The notes: generated by a model from the letters alone, not told the origin. A stretch of DNA of 64,000 nt from Mariannaea sp. PMI_226 (GCA_024336345.1 JANFOG010000020.1:372001-436000); one strand, 5' to 3'; counted from the stretch's first letter, positions 1 through 12,141 are shown. Numbers and translations are program-made.

Positions 1-720
1 GTACCCACGCAACATGACATGCTACTGTCTCGCCGCTATCAAAGAGCTCGGATTCAAGACGTCTCAACTTTCAGATACCTGGTCGGTATCGTTATTATTA
101 TGCGGTTTCCCGTTGTTGCGCGCTGCTGGTATAATTATAGTTGTCTTATCATTTCTTTTTGGGAGCTCCGTGAGGATGCCTTGGTGCACGATTCGATCTC
201 TCCGCGAGAAACTTGCAAGACAGAACTCTCCCCTTTGAGACTGGCCTATACAAAAATTGCAGATTGAGATGAAATCTCAGATTCGAGCGTCCTTACTATT
301 TAGTTGCTTGAACTCAGCAGACCGTTGGGTATCGCAGTGCGGCGAGAGCTGAAACTCACATCTGGGTCAGCACTTCTTCCTTCCGCACTGGTTGGAATAA
401 TTTTTATGTTTGGCCCAGAGAGAGAAAAGCGAAACTTGCGACAAGAGGTCATGTTGTCCCTCGCGGGGTCCAGCCTGCCGCAAGGTCTGGCCTGCCACAA
501 AATCTAGCCTTGACCCAGGAGATGTACCTTACTGTTTAACATGACAGTCTTTACTTGGACGCACCCAATCTCTTTTCGGACGCACCCCCCCCTACATTCA
601 GCCACAGCAGTCTCCGATAATGCCCCGGTGAAATTTGCTGCAAAGCAGTGTCTCCAGTATTTCCACCGTATCAAGGCCTACTCACAGTGCCTGAGTAGTA
701 TTTTGCTACTTAATCCGGTG
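1..720. other. No supported gene
   Basis: Only short overlapping frames occur here on both strands, and none shows a recognisable motif or a convincing splice structure. The base composition is ordinary and there is no AT-rich, RIP-like decay. I see nothing further in it. Confidence 0.5.
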
Positions 721-723
721 CAA

Positions 724-1690
724 CTACAATGCTATCACCAACCTTTTGCGTTGCCTTCCGCTTTTCTGTCCCTTCGCAAGCAAAATGTCCGTGATTTTAT
801 CGTCCTCCTCCACGTCTGGAGAATGATGCTGTTTAGCTGCATTGTTCCTGCCTCTCTGTCCCTTTGCCTGTTGACGAGTAACTCGAGTTGTGACTCTAGC
901 AGCAACCTGAGGCCGTTTTCGCCGAGGTTGATGTTGGTCTAGTAGGTCAGCTGCGTCTTCCTCGTCAAGAGTTGACCCTAGCTCGAATTGAGAGTAGTTC
1001 CGACGCGCTGACCTCTGAACGCCACTTCGTGTTGACTTTTGAGGCGCAAGTTGATGATCGGGAATCGCACGTTCGTTGTCAAATGGTTCACAATTATGTG
1101 GTCGACCCTGGGATATTCCCATCGGAGGACGCTGTACTTGAAGAAGAGGGTCGTCAATTTCTCGAGATCGTTTGAGTGCCAAAATGGATCCAAGTCTTCC
1201 CTCTTAGTGGCTTATCTTGACCAGCTAACTCGAGGAGTATGTGAGCACAAGGCAAGCCGTATTGAGCCTTCGTAGAGCCTGTACACGCTAGTAAAGGCTT
1301 CTTGGAGATCCGGACTGATTCCATAAGCCTGTGGATCTCGTTGAGCTGGTCTAGCGCTCAACATGTGACACTTAGAGGCAGCTGGCTAAGCCACTCTCTT
1401 CCTGAGAACTGGTTCCGAATGGTGGTGTTTGCTTGTTGTATTTTGTCTTTATATAGCTGACGTTTATCCACTGTCTGACCGGCTGTGGCTTCTTCGACAT
1501 CAGGGAGGTCAGACCGAAGGGATAGTGGTAGGTCTTCAGAGAATGATGGTTTGACTCGGCCGGTGCTGTTGTAATCAAACCGAAGTTCCGATAATGGCGA
1601 GTATAGCAGCATGCCCATTCTTTCTTCAAGGGTAAATATGTGTTCTTGAGATACCTCAGAATTGGCTCTTGGTGTTCAAAGGTCTCTTAA
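724..1690 (-). pseudogene. MULE/FAR1-type transposase remnant, C-terminal part
   Basis: The minus strand carries, in order but in different frames, the C-terminal blocks of a fungal Mutator-like (MULE) transposase. A block near 1690-1560 reads YLKNTYLPLKKEW then HYRNFGLITTAPAESNHHSLK, matching the family's 'W...F.HFG..TTSRVE..H..LK' region. At about 1270-1190 follows YGLPCAHILLEL, the SWIM-like CxH motif that closes the zinc finger, and then DPFWH. The tail at 1182-724 has the Gly/Arg-rich RGR-type linker and a basic, charged end. The frame changes at least twice and the catalytic DDE region is missing, so this is a dead fragment. Family assignment is from motif memory; the frame breaks are seen directly. 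Confidence 0.6.
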
Positions 1691-1990
1691 AGTTGCTTCC
1701 ATGCTTGATCTTCGCGCTCGTAGACGGATTTGCGGCTCTCGGCCTTCTCGCCTCCGCGCGGCCGCGTTGAGCGCCCGTCATCTTGCTTGATACTCCAATA
1801 TCTCTGCTTGGACCCGGTTGCCCATGTCTGTAGATAGACATACTCAAAGAGCCAGATCAAGTTAGCGTAACCAGCGAGTATGGTGTGGTCACGACTGACA
1901 TCGACGCGGTGGGCGGAAGAGCGGCTTGCCCACATGGTTTGGAAGGCGAGGAGCAGGTAGGCGACAGTGCCAAAGGTATAGAATCCTATT
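1687..1990 (-). pseudogene. Opsin-like (Yro2/Hsp30-type) membrane protein fragment
   Basis: The minus strand reads KIGFYTFGTVAYLLLAFQTM, then SRDHTILAGYANLIWLFEYV, two hydrophobic helices like helices E-F of fungal opsin-related proteins (Yro2/Hsp30 family), in which a seven-helix bundle sits in the plasma membrane. After the second helix the frame runs into a charged stretch unlike the family, and no retinal-lysine helix G follows. A stop codon lies just upstream of the first helix. I read it as a truncated relic abutting the MULE remnant. It could be another multi-pass protein; the assignment rests on about 50 residues. Confidence 0.42.
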
Positions 1991-2097
1991 TTCTATATTG
2001 TGTACGCTGGGCTTAGGGCGGTGCAGAGGGCTGTTGTGACAGTGTTAACGCCTGTCATCTGCTTTGTGGTTTGGCTGTGTTGTTTGATCGTTAGAAT

Positions 2098-3441
2098 TTA
2101 CTTCGATACCTGAACAACAAAATCTTGGCTGCCATCTGCCTTCCCATCGGTAGCATTCCCACGAGAGCTGTTAGTGTTCCCCTTGTGTGCATGGCCCAGG
2201 GAGGACATTGAGAAACTCGGGACCTGGTTGACAGAGCTTACACCCATTTCCGACAAAATTTTAACATTTTCAATTGTAGCTTCGCAGACATTTGATGCAG
2301 CATTCATGGCCTTGGTGGACTGATCAACAGCGGATTGTTTTCCGCTTTGAGTCAAGATTCTCAAACCGCCGCTCCATGTCATCGGTAAGCTTTGATCCTT
2401 CGGAAAGACAACTTCCCTGCTAGAGCTTTGTCATTTTGAACAAATACTTTGACACTCTCAGCAGTAGTCGTTTCCAATTGCTCCGCACACGCCATGGCGT
2501 CCTCGAGGCGCAGTGAAGAAGGGAGCTATGTAGAGTAAGGTCAAGCCCAGCACGGCCAACGAAAACGTAGATACAAGCTGAACCAGCCAATACAAGGCGG
2601 TAAAGCTGAGGAAAGCCTGCATAAATGTTAACGTCTATCCAAGGATATCTTTTCCCTATTTCCCCGGCTAGCTATATCCGCGTTCCAACTTACAGTGAAG
2701 GTCTTTGATAAGTCTTGGCCGAAGATGATTTTCTGCACTTGGACCACGAAATACTGGATTGAGTCATGGATATATTTGAGTGTAGCGTTGAGGGTTGATT
2801 CCGGGACTTTCTTATACTTCTTCGGTCGTAAGCGGCTGAGGAAGGTATCAGAGCTGAAGTGCCGGCTGATAAACTCTATGGCGGATATTGCTAGTAGAAT
2901 AGGGTCAAAAATATTATTGCGATATTTTCAGGTGAGATTAAATACCTCCAAGAGCAACCGCTCCTGTCTTCAGAGCTAATTGCGTCAGAGGTAAGTAGTG
3001 TGCTCCGAACAGGACGATTAAACCACCAAAGTATGAGCCGAGGCTAAGTCCTGGATCTTCCCACTATATTAAACGTTAGTAGCCATATCTACTCAATGGA
3101 GTAGACTAAATGACTTACACTGATACAGTTGTTGAGGGCGACATTATGAGCTTTGGTATTCTTAGCATAGTACTTCTTTGTACATAAGACTTTGCTTTGT
3201 ATATAATCACCTAAGATCTGTTTTAGTGGACCATCTGGTTCTCCTCTATCATGGTCCTCAGCGTGTGTCTTTTTTCGCAGCGATTGTTGAATTGCTGAAG
3301 CAACTAGAAAGAAGGAATGTGAGCATTTGAAAACCGATAAAATTAGCTGACAGTCGGAGACTGACTCTCAGCTGAACCTGGCTTGGAACGTTGAGAATTG
3401 TCAGCCTGGACGGGTATAACTACATAAGCTGGTCCACTCAT
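2098..3441 (-). pseudogene. Reticulon-like ER membrane protein gene, frameshifted
   Basis: A multi-exon gene starts at ATG 3441 (MSGPAYVVIPVQ). Clear introns separate exons reading VASAIQQSLRKK, NTKAHNVALNNCIS, WEDPGLSLGSYFGGLIVLF, AISAIEFISRHF, then RLRPKKYKKVPESTL and AFLSFTALYWLVQLVSTFSL. This is the fungal reticulon layout: two long hydrophobic hairpins around a hydrophilic loop with RPKKY and IHD. Such proteins bend tubular ER membrane. After LTLLYIAPFFTA the reading frame shifts by +1 into MACAEQLETTTAESVK, then breaks again before 2382-2098, where a Ser/Ala/Asn-rich tail resumes and ends at a stop. Two frame breaks in the amphipathic tail make a pseudogene likely, although small sequence errors could give the same picture. 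Confidence 0.55.
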
Positions 3442-4434
3442 GTTTCTATATTGATTGTGGAAAAAATTTCATGTAGCTATGGTGGGGGGGGCGAGGGGTG
3501 GGGGCAGGGATGGCAAATTGTGATAACAAGTTAATGACGGGAGTTCGGCCTGCCTCCAGTGGGATTATGGCTTTTATTTGAGAGACAAAGCTTCAGACTT
3601 GTGTCGTGTATCTTGATGATACTGTTTGATGAAACCATGACGGCTGGGATTGTGTATCCAAATTACGTCAACAATAGTTCGTCATTGTGCAGGAACAAGC
3701 TCGCGACAATACGTACCATGCATATCACAAGTTGAAAAGTTCACGCGATTCATCTCATGGTGGCTTTGCTTCCCAAACTGAAGTCCGTCTTGAAATCATA
3801 ACGGAACCTTCAACTAACAATGGTCTCCAAAAAACGGGCATTTTTGGCCACTAGCAATTGCAAAGAATAATTCAGCTTAGGTCCTTTGCGTTCAGTTTTG
3901 GTTCTATTCGTCCTGGACCATTTTTGGACTCGGCTCAGTTATCGACAGTAATTACGTAGGCATCCGTCACGGAGTTCAAGACCCACCCACACAAACCCCC
4001 CTTCATACAGGTTCGACGGTGGCTGGTCTTCTTTCAAGGAAAATGACAACCCTGACAGCAATGATGTGCTACAAAAGCTCTAGCTCACAATGTCACGACC
4101 CAGTCGGCATCCATCTCTGTAGGCTATGTACAACAACAGAAAAGCAAGAAGATAGATCCGGTCGCCAGCTGAGCATCATCAGGATTGAGCGGAGAGATTC
4201 ACGTAAATATAGAGCGTCGAAAGAAACTTATTCCAGAAGAGAGACTTGATGAGAATGGAAAGGGACTTTCACGGCCTTGAAGAAGAGTCCCAATACTCTT
4301 CTAATACTGCAGTACTGTGTAATCCACAGCCCGTGCCTATTATTCAGAGGGGGCAATCTTTTGAATTATAAATAAAGAGATCAAGTGCTTATATCGCGCA
4401 AATTTGCAATGTACATAAGAGTGAGTGAGGGGCA
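3442..4434. other. Intergenic, no supported gene
   Basis: This is the shared upstream side of the reticulon-like relic and the 3' side of the allergen-like gene. A short G-rich run lies at 3481-3507. One 76-codon plus-strand frame (4019-4249) has no recognisable feature and no splice partner. Nothing else is supported. Confidence 0.45.
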
Positions 4435-5167
4435 CTAATGTTTATGGATCATCTCTTGCGCCTGAGGATCAGATCGGAGATTCTCATCCTTGAAAGTTGG
4501 ACAGCCCTCAAATTCACATAATTTCTTAGACGCTTTTTCTTTTCCTAAGTTCTCGTGCTCGAGCGAAGCGTTCGTATTCAATGTCTTGGTGGGAAGGACT
4601 GTCGCCTCATGATGAATGGGCTCAGCATGATGCGTTTCGTGGACGGGCACTGTTGTATGGACGACATGTGGTTGAATAGTTTCCTTCTGTATCACAGGTT
4701 GAACGTGATGATGAACGTGATGATGCGTGCGCTGGCTAGTCACAGCTGGCTTGGTAGCAGTAGAGTAAGTAGTCTCGTGCGTCACACTACTATCCTTATA
4801 CTTGGCAGCATCGCGGTCAAAAGCATCTCGGGAATCCGTCTCATTTCCATGGTGAAATGTCTTGTGTTGAACTGGGAGTACGTTCTGAGTGTGCTTTTCT
4901 GGGCTTAATACAAAGCGTTAGACCTGCCTGCGGCTCATCTTTATACGTTGCACAAACTCACAGGGTTTCCTGAGCTTCATAAGGCTGTATAATAGTTTGA
5001 TGATGGTCCTGATGGACCTCCTTGTTGATAGCAGTCGTTACATATTCATGCTGGCGGGGGTGGATATGTTCCTCAGTGACGCTGTCTCTAACATCCTGGT
5101 CAACGGTAGTCTTGTGTTTCCCGTCGCTCGACATGAGGTTTGCAACAGCTTGCTTTGCTATCTCCAT
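4435..5167 (-). CDS. His-rich fungal allergen-like protein
   Basis: Two exons, 5167-4962 and 4903-4435, joined by a 58-nt intron (donor GTGAGT, acceptor ..TTAAG), give 224 residues in frame. The protein starts MEIAKQAVANLMSSDGKHKT and carries the family blocks TVDQDVRDSVTEEHIHP, TTAINKEVHQDHHQT, KHTQNVLPVQHKTFHHGNE, THHHVHHHVQPVIQKETIQP and PVHETHHAEPIHH, ending with EFEGCPTF near the C terminus. This is a conserved small cytosolic ascomycete family often annotated as an allergen. Its biochemical role is unknown to me; the His/Glu-rich, disordered composition suggests metal binding or stress protection, which is inference. The start was chosen from the family N terminus: upstream in-frame residues do not match and follow an acceptor-like TTTAACAG. 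The gene appears intact. Confidence 0.82.
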
Positions 5168-8100
5168 GATAACGATATCTGCAACTGAACTGTTAAATAT
5201 GATTGAGAAGAAATTTAGTAAGTCGCAAATGCCAGACTGAAAACTTGATGAACAAAGATATATACCCGCTAGGCGAAGTGACGTAATAATTGGTGGTGAA
5301 TAACCTATCACTTCGCACTATGTCTCCGGACCAACTGTCCGAGATTGGGTGCAATCCTTAACCTAATTTGAAGTCTTTGGACAAATTCGTGATGTTATTG
5401 ATGAGTGTTGATGACGGTTACATCTGATGGTGGTGATGATGATGTGGCGGAAGTGGGGGTGTCGGTTGGGGGGCTACTGACTCTGCTCGATTATACTCCG
5501 TAAGTGCAGATGACGGAGTCGTGGAAGGAGACTTCTCCTAGAAACTGAGAGAGAGGACCTCCACTCTATTTCTATTGCAAATGATCACATTGCAAGAAGC
5601 TCGTACAGTCACATCAACGTATTGAGGCATTCTAAGAAATTGTACAGTACATTTCCTGCCCAAACCAAACAAATAGAACGAGACTAATAGGACTAGCAAA
5701 ATGGCCTCTTTGATATGCACAGAGCAGAGGAGAGATGATTTCGGAAGTCTATGAGATGTGATTGAACATATCCGTCGTTATCACATTGTCTTCATCAGCG
5801 TCCCGGACGCCCTGGAGAAATTGATACGCATGGGCATATGTGGTATTGCTTTGAATGTAACTCTCACGCTTTCAGTGATCATCGCAGCTTCAATTCCGAC
5901 GGGGCCATGTGGGATCACCTTACACAGAATCACAACGATCTTATCAACTACATAATCAATATTGATAGTTCTGACGTTTAATCAACTGAAAATCTATCTA
6001 TCATAAAGTAACCAAATAGTCCATGCCTTTAAAAACGCCCTCTCTTGCAAGACTAACCTGGAAGTGGAGTTGGAGCCCCATATCAGCCGGGAAAGCAGCC
6101 TACGGGCCGACTTTTCTTCCTCTATAGGAAATAGCAGACATTTTTATGATGTAAAAGTAGTTGCTGTATCAGCTATATCGGCAAGAGAAGAAGCACACAA
6201 GACCTTTGTAAAGTAGCAGAAGACAAGAAAAGAACATATGCCTGCTTAGGCAGATACTTTCGTCCACTGGTTTTCTCAGCTGGAGGTCTTATTGAGAGGA
6301 AACAGCCAGGACCTATTAGAAGTTACAGCAACTGCTGGAGCCTTCATAGTTAGCTGGCTGGATTCCACTATGAGTCTTGTTCTGACTAAGATCCGGGCCT
6401 CCTCTGCAGTCTCTATTGCTCCAACACCCGGAATAGCTCCACTTTCTAGGCCATTTCGTTAGGTTTTCTCTATGCCTTCTAGTCCTATATATACCACTTC
6501 GTAGGTGATGCACACCAGGTCTTCCCTCGGCATGCTATGGGAGCCCTGTGAGTCAAAAGACGGCACTGCATCATGACAAGTCAAACATTTTTCTTCTCCA
6601 GACGTTGGGCGCCCAAGTTTCCGCGGCTGGATGAATTCGTCCGTAAGTAATAGAAATAGATAATAGGAAAATGAAAATCATTATCATAGCTAGCCACTTG
6701 CTTTGCACTTTTGGCCGGACTCTGTGACGCGCGAGCGTAACGGGCGTCAAATCGAGGTATGGGCTGCCACGGAAAGTTACGCGACACTCGACGCCGCAGC
6801 CGCCACGAAAACAGCGAGTGTCGAAACCCGCCACCAATCACACACCCCTAACAGGAGCCGTGGCTTAAGTATAACTAACAAGCTTAAGTGGGATCTCGAC
6901 TCGCACTAGAGCCGGCAAGGGTCCGCATACCGTGGTGTCATTGCTACACCCACAGACATGACGAATACGGGGTAACCGGCGAGGGCTGATGCGCACATGG
7001 CCAGCTCAAGAGATGGAGGGTTCACTCTCGGTCGCAGCTCTCTCAAGTTGCAAAATTGAATTACAAGACAGGTTACACGACCTCATTGCTCGGACTGAAT
7101 CTGAGGCAGTTTTGTTTAGCCCTTGGTCAGGCTTGTAAGAGGAATGAGTAATACCCTTCATTACCTTATTCTATATTGACTGAAAAGCACCTCCGTGATT
7201 CAGCTTGTGTGGAACTTGAAGAGGACAGTCGGCTCTGCGGCAGGGACCAGGGACAATGGAGCAGGGACCATAACTACGCCAGTTCCAGTCGCTCTCGGCG
7301 ATTATCACAGGTCCAGGGGAGAACAACTCTTGGATATCCAAAACCTTAACCTGATGAGGCTAGTTGATTAAGAGGAGGTGAAAGGGGGATGTAATTTTTC
7401 GGAACTTTCCTTCCACTTCATAGAGGAGCAATAGAGTGCCGAGTGGTGTCTCCACCAATTTCGTAACGCCCAGAGTTGCTTGACGAAAAAGACTGTTCCA
7501 TACTTTCTCGCATCGCGACGGGTTTAACTACTATGTAAGGCTGACCCGGGTCATAGTTAACGAGCATGGGGGGTACCCCGCGCATTTTCTGTTCCGCCCA
7601 GGACGATGCATTCTTGAGTCAGGTCAGTGTCACAAACGTGGATTTATCGTCAACTGGCGCAAGGACGACATACCCCAACGAGCCTTATAACTAGCGTCCA
7701 GTCCGTTCTTGTGGCTTTGGGAGCGTTGCAGCTACAGCTAAAATAGTAAACGAAGCCGTTAGCCAGAGACCGTTGGAATATCGTATCTGCATGTACTGAC
7801 GCGACCTCTAGCCATGCCCCAAGCTTACTTATCAATAACTTAATCGAGAGCTCCTTGTCATGAAGTATATTGACGTCCAACGTATGCGCAACAACTATCG
7901 TCCATTCATTTCCAGATCCAGAAAAATCAACCCGAAATCCCCCATCGCTTACTCTGACGGATTAGATCCCACCATTGGTTTTCTTAAACCAGCATCGATG
8001 AGCTCGGCTTAGAAGATACGTCAAAATAGTACCAAATTGCGTTTTGACCATCTGGGGCTCCCCACGCTGAACACGTCATCACAGAGGCTTCTATGTACAG

Positions 8101-8236
8101 AACCCTCGTCGGGCCAAGACCAAGCGCAAGCTTCGCCAAAGGGCCAGAGAACCTAAAAGTAGCTCGTTCACGAATTCGAGGTGGCTGTCGCCTGATGAGG
8201 GAAGCAGCGGCGGGTAAGAAACGTGAACACAAAACA
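5168..8236. other. Three kb without a supported gene
   Basis: Many short frames occur on both strands, none longer than 90 codons and none with a motif I recognise. Composition is near neutral, without RIP-like decay. A G/T-rich stretch lies around 5420-5470. It may hold unrecognised degenerate exons, but I cannot support any. Confidence 0.45.
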
Positions 8237-8251
8237 TCAGCGTATTAACGG

Positions 8252-8530
8252 CAGGGTGGACCTAATTACTCTAGTCTTTATCCAATAACAACTGCCATGC
8301 AATCTTTTACAATCCCCATCATTTTCATTAACTTTTGATGAAGCGTAAAAGGTCCAAAGAATTTGATAAAGAAGCCCGAGCAGTTCAGGGCAATACCTAA
8401 GGTCGCAACAGAGAAGGACCAAAAGTACATCCCGTAATACCGCTTAAAGGTCCCCCCGCCTGATTAAGGTAAGCTCGATGACATTGTAGAGGGCCAGGCA
8501 AAGAAAGACAACGATGATAGTCAATGATGT
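8252..8530 (-). pseudogene. DUF7703 membrane protein, N-terminal half, inverted
   Basis: On the minus strand this reads VVFLCLALYNVIELTLI, then after a one-base slip in a run of G at about 8452-8457, TFKRYYGMYFWSFSVATLG and IALNCSGFFIKFFGPFTLHQ. These are the first two transmembrane helices of the fungal DUF7703 family, where the usual text is close to YNVIEL...FKRYxGLYFWSLL...GF.IKFF. The C-terminal half of the same kind of protein lies 100-400 bp downstream on the opposite strand (8629-9434). The two halves are complementary, not overlapping, so one gene appears to have been split by a short local inversion. The G-run frameshift would disable it in any case. Confidence 0.6.
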
Positions 8531-8628
8531 TTGAGAGAGACCCTGGTCTCCGGAGCCAAAGCCGCGGGTTTGTCATCTACACCGTTATCGGAGGGCCGAT
8601 GGGCGCTCACGGTGAGAACTGAGATAGC

Positions 8629-9434
8629 TGGGCTTTGGCTATCTTTCCTGTACGCTGAGCTTGATGGGATGGGTATGTATGGTGACGGGGCAGTCCATGG
8701 TGACGGGGCAGTCCATGGTGACGGGGCAGTCCATGGTGCTTTGGTCTAGGCTGCATTTGATCCTGCAGAACGAAAACCGCATCAGGTTTGTGATGTGGAT
8801 CATCATCACCAACGGCGTCGTCCTTCACGGCAGCATTATTCCCATGGTCTATGGCTCCTTTTCGACCAACCCTGAAATCTGGCTCAAGCTATATTCCATC
8901 GCCGAAAAATTCGAGCTCGTCATCTTCTTCCTCCAAGAGTTTATGCTATCATCTTTGTACATCTTCCAAACAATTGGCCTTATGAAGATGGAGCGGCCCC
9001 TTGGGAACAGAAGTTCGAGTTGCCTTATGATGAAGCACCTTATCCTTGTCAATATCTTCATCATTCTCGACATAACGATCCTAGCCCTTGAATTCACAAA
9101 CCAATATGACTTCCAGATATCATACAAGCCCTTCGCCTACAGTGTGAAGCTAAAGCTCGAATTCACCATTTTAAATCGACTCGTGGATTTGACAAGTAGA
9201 ATCAGGGAATTGGCCCCAGCTGACCAAGTCGAGAGTGTAGCGACCTCAACAATCCGACCATCACCCTCGAAATTTTCAGCACGGAGACCGGTGGCAAGTC
9301 TACGGGCCCTGTCTACTATGCAGTCGCTACTAGAATCCTCCAAGGGGAGCGCATCGTCATCATCAACCGAGAATGGTAAAGGAGTCATGATGACGACCGG
9401 GATTGCGAGTCATTGCGAAGAAAGAATTGCATAA
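8629..9434 (+). pseudogene. DUF7703 membrane protein, C-terminal half
   Basis: The plus strand reads FGYLSCTLSLMGWVCMVTGQ, then helices around WIIITNGVVLHGSIIPMVYG, FELVIFFLQEFMLSSLYIF and LILVNIFIILDITILALEFT, closing with YSVKLKLEFTILNRLVDL and a Ser-rich tail. This is the second half of a DUF7703 integral membrane protein, a fungal family of unknown function. The MVTGQS motif, present once in the family, occurs three times in tandem through a perfect 18-bp triplication. There is no upstream exon in this orientation; the missing N-terminal half lies inverted at 8530-8252. The frame stays open for 257 codons, so the break may be recent. Confidence 0.62.
8679..8732 (+). repeat. Three perfect 18-bp tandem copies in DUF7703 coding sequence
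   Basis: The unit ATGGTGACGGGGCAGTCC occurs three times without a mismatch and is followed by a partial fourth unit. It encodes MVTGQS in the frame of the membrane protein, so the repeat adds 12 residues at the start of a predicted helix and keeps the frame. Confidence 0.9.
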
Positions 9435-11131
9435 TTGCTGCGAGCGCATCTGCAGACCGGGAGTTATACATTCTCATCACTCCAATAGTACATATGCACA
9501 CCAAACTTCGGGCGAAATTACCATCGGGAGTAGCGATGCACCCAGTCTGAATCCATCATTTTTGGTGGGAGAAGACGCTTTGCGAGCATACTTCGACGCT
9601 TGCTCGCTTCGCGATAGAAGATAGAAGGATGGCTCACCAACCGTTTCAATGCGGTAGATGAAAATAACACTACCATTTGATCACAATTTGGAACCACATT
9701 TAAGCTAGATGAACAGTTTTGCTTTGTCTACTAAAATCTGCCAAATGATTACCATTGACGCAATATCAAGTCAAGCACTACATCTCTCGCCTCGTGGGAA
9801 ATGATCGTGATTGTTGGTACAACTGGCACTCGAAATGGAGGGCTCGATTGCTGCCCGTTTCCTCAATGACAGGGATTTACTTCACTGTCCACCTCAATAG
9901 GCTAGGATTCTTGGTCTTGGGCCTTGTAACGCGGGCGACAAAGAAAGATTTGCAAGTTCTACAGCTTCTCGAGTTCTCTTCCGAGGCTGTGCTGGGAATC
10001 CTACTGGGTGTGTTCCGGAAGTTGTTTTACGATTAGACGGTTTCCTAAGGTGGCGGAGCCTTGATTTTGCCTCAGCATACGAAAGATGAGATTCCTCTAG
10101 TAAGAGTTCGAGAGACTCCAAATAGGAATTAGATGAAAGAAGGGTGGAGCGATCGGATCCCTGACTCCTACAAAACGGGGAATTTCTTTTTTCTTGAACT
10201 TAGCGTCGGAAAACGTGTTGATCAGCGACATAGTCAGTGAACCCTGAGACTTAAGAATTGCTCTCTGACATGACAGAGGCCCAAGCAAACACTACCCATT
10301 CTCCTCACCTAGACTAGCTGGCCGGAGGCACCTGTTGGGCGAGGCACCTGTTGGGTGTGGCACCGTTACGTCGTGTAAGCGCGAACGACGCCAACCTTTG
10401 TTAAGGTCTTCTTCGGTCATGCATTCAGAGTAAAGTAGGCCTTGCACGCAGGGTTAAGGATCTCCTGATTTGCCAGTCTGGCATCCTGGAAGTGATATAA
10501 GATGGTCTCCCCTCTTGAGTACGCCTGGATTCCACATGCTCCAGTCGCAGAGGGCTAAGTTACCAGACAGGAAGTCGGATCACTGCTGCGTTTGAAGGAC
10601 CAACTTGTCCGCCATTTAGACGCATTTGAAATTTTTAGTACTGGCGAGGTACCCACAAAAATCAATATTCGTGGTGAGGAGTCAAGACTTGGGCATCTCC
10701 AATAAATGGTACCCATCAGCCTTCAGTGCCTCATTCCAGATGGCCCCTGGAATGACAAGAGAAAGCGGGGTAGTTAGAAATGCACATAATGTATAATGCA
10801 CATGAAGCCAGGAAGTCCGCTGACACGATTCCACCCCCTTCGACTCCTCTCCAGCAAAATTTGGTCCGTACGGCTGACAACAATTAGGCACGAATGGAAC
10901 AGATCCATTGGTAGCCTCACAAGCGTCACCAATTCATATGGCAACCGAACTCGAATGCTGGAGAATGCTCGCCTATTTGGCTAGACCTGTCACGTCACAC
11001 TAGTTCATCTAAACTATCGTGCAAGCTCTTTGGGTCAGGTGCCCAGCGACATCTCCTTTTCACATGTAGATCTTGGGACTGATGGGCTATGCCCCCTCGA
11101 CGAGCGGCTCGGTCACATCCAATTCCTCAAC
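9435..11131. other. Intergenic, no supported gene
   Basis: Only short unmatched frames occur. A tandem pair of about 16 bp (GGCACCTGTTGGG) sits at 10325-10357. No intron-exon structure or motif is supported. Confidence 0.45.
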
Positions 11132-12141
11132 CTAGACTCCAAGGCTGTCTTCAACAATGCTAGTCATGATGATTCCAAAGGCCAGCTGGAGGCGGCGGCG
11201 CTTTTCGACTGTGGTGCCGTAGACTTCGAAGCCAATCCGGTCAAGGAGGCAGTTGCAATTATCGTCTGCCGCGCACGAGTCAATAGTTTGTCCCAGTAGA
11301 GAGAAAATGAAGAAAACATAGACACTGAAATTTACCAGACAATTCTAAGACCTCGCGGACCGCCTTAGGACACCCTTCAATCACCTGACCCCGCAGATCG
11401 CGCAGGGGCATCAAGGTGTGCTCGGGGAGCCAGGCAGTTCGGTTCGCCTCCCTGGCATCATAGTTGTAATCCTTGAAAGATCTGACAAAGAATTTAGCCC
11501 GCAGCCCGAAAGTCAGGCCCCTGTCATGGTATTGTAACAACGGGTGGGGGTAGAGGACCGAACACTCACGGGATAGGACCCCTGTTCGTGATCAAGTTCT
11601 GCTCTATGCGAAAGAGAGTATCCAGCAGCTTGCTCATCCTGTCCATGGTGTCGGGCGACGGCTTACTGATGTTGAAGCATCCCCAGGGGAGTTTGTTGCT
11701 CGCCTCGATCTGTCGGATAGCATGGTGGTACTTGTTGGCCACGAGGCGCTTCGTCTCCTTCTCCTCGTTGGGGGTGGGGAGTAGCTGTATGAAGCTGCTA
11801 CGGGGGGCTCCGACAGGGGGGTGTTCAATGTCGTAAGATAGAATGCCAAAGCATTGGGTGCTGAAAGGCTGGTCGCTGAAGGGCAGGTTGCTGTCGTAGT
11901 AGTAGGTGTTGTCGCAGTACGAGTTTGCGGTAGCTGCCGTAGCTGGGTAAGATACTGTGGTAGGTATCCATGATGGACGAGGGGCACGGGTTGGGAGAAG
12001 AGATGGTATGGATTCGCGACCCCGAACGCGAAGTTTAGAAGCTAAATTCATGAGTGATTGAACACGGCTGTCCCAGCTCGATTGAGAGAAAAGCGCTTGT
12101 TTGTGCCGATTGGGGTCACTGCGAGCTGAGCTCTGAGACAA
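11132..12141 (-). CDS. Unrecognised three-exon fungal protein
   Basis: Exons 12141-11570, 11520-11336 and 11265-11132 are joined by introns of 49 nt (GTGAGT..ACAG) and 70 nt (GTAAAT..GCAG), with both phases matching; the sum is 891 nt, 296 residues plus stop. The N-terminal third is polar and low-complexity. The conserved-looking core reads LDTLFRIEQNLITNRGPIPG, then RAKFFVRSFKDYNYDARE, then DDNCNCLLDRIGFEVYGTTV near the C terminus, followed by a basic KRRR and a hydrophobic AFGIIMTSIV end. I do not recognise the family. The perfect frame across two introns is the main evidence that it is real. No signal peptide is evident and no neighbour suggests a function. Confidence 0.6.

Noticed and set aside
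6571..6909. Overlapping 68-88-codon frames on both strands
   Set aside because: Mutual shadows; no family resemblance.
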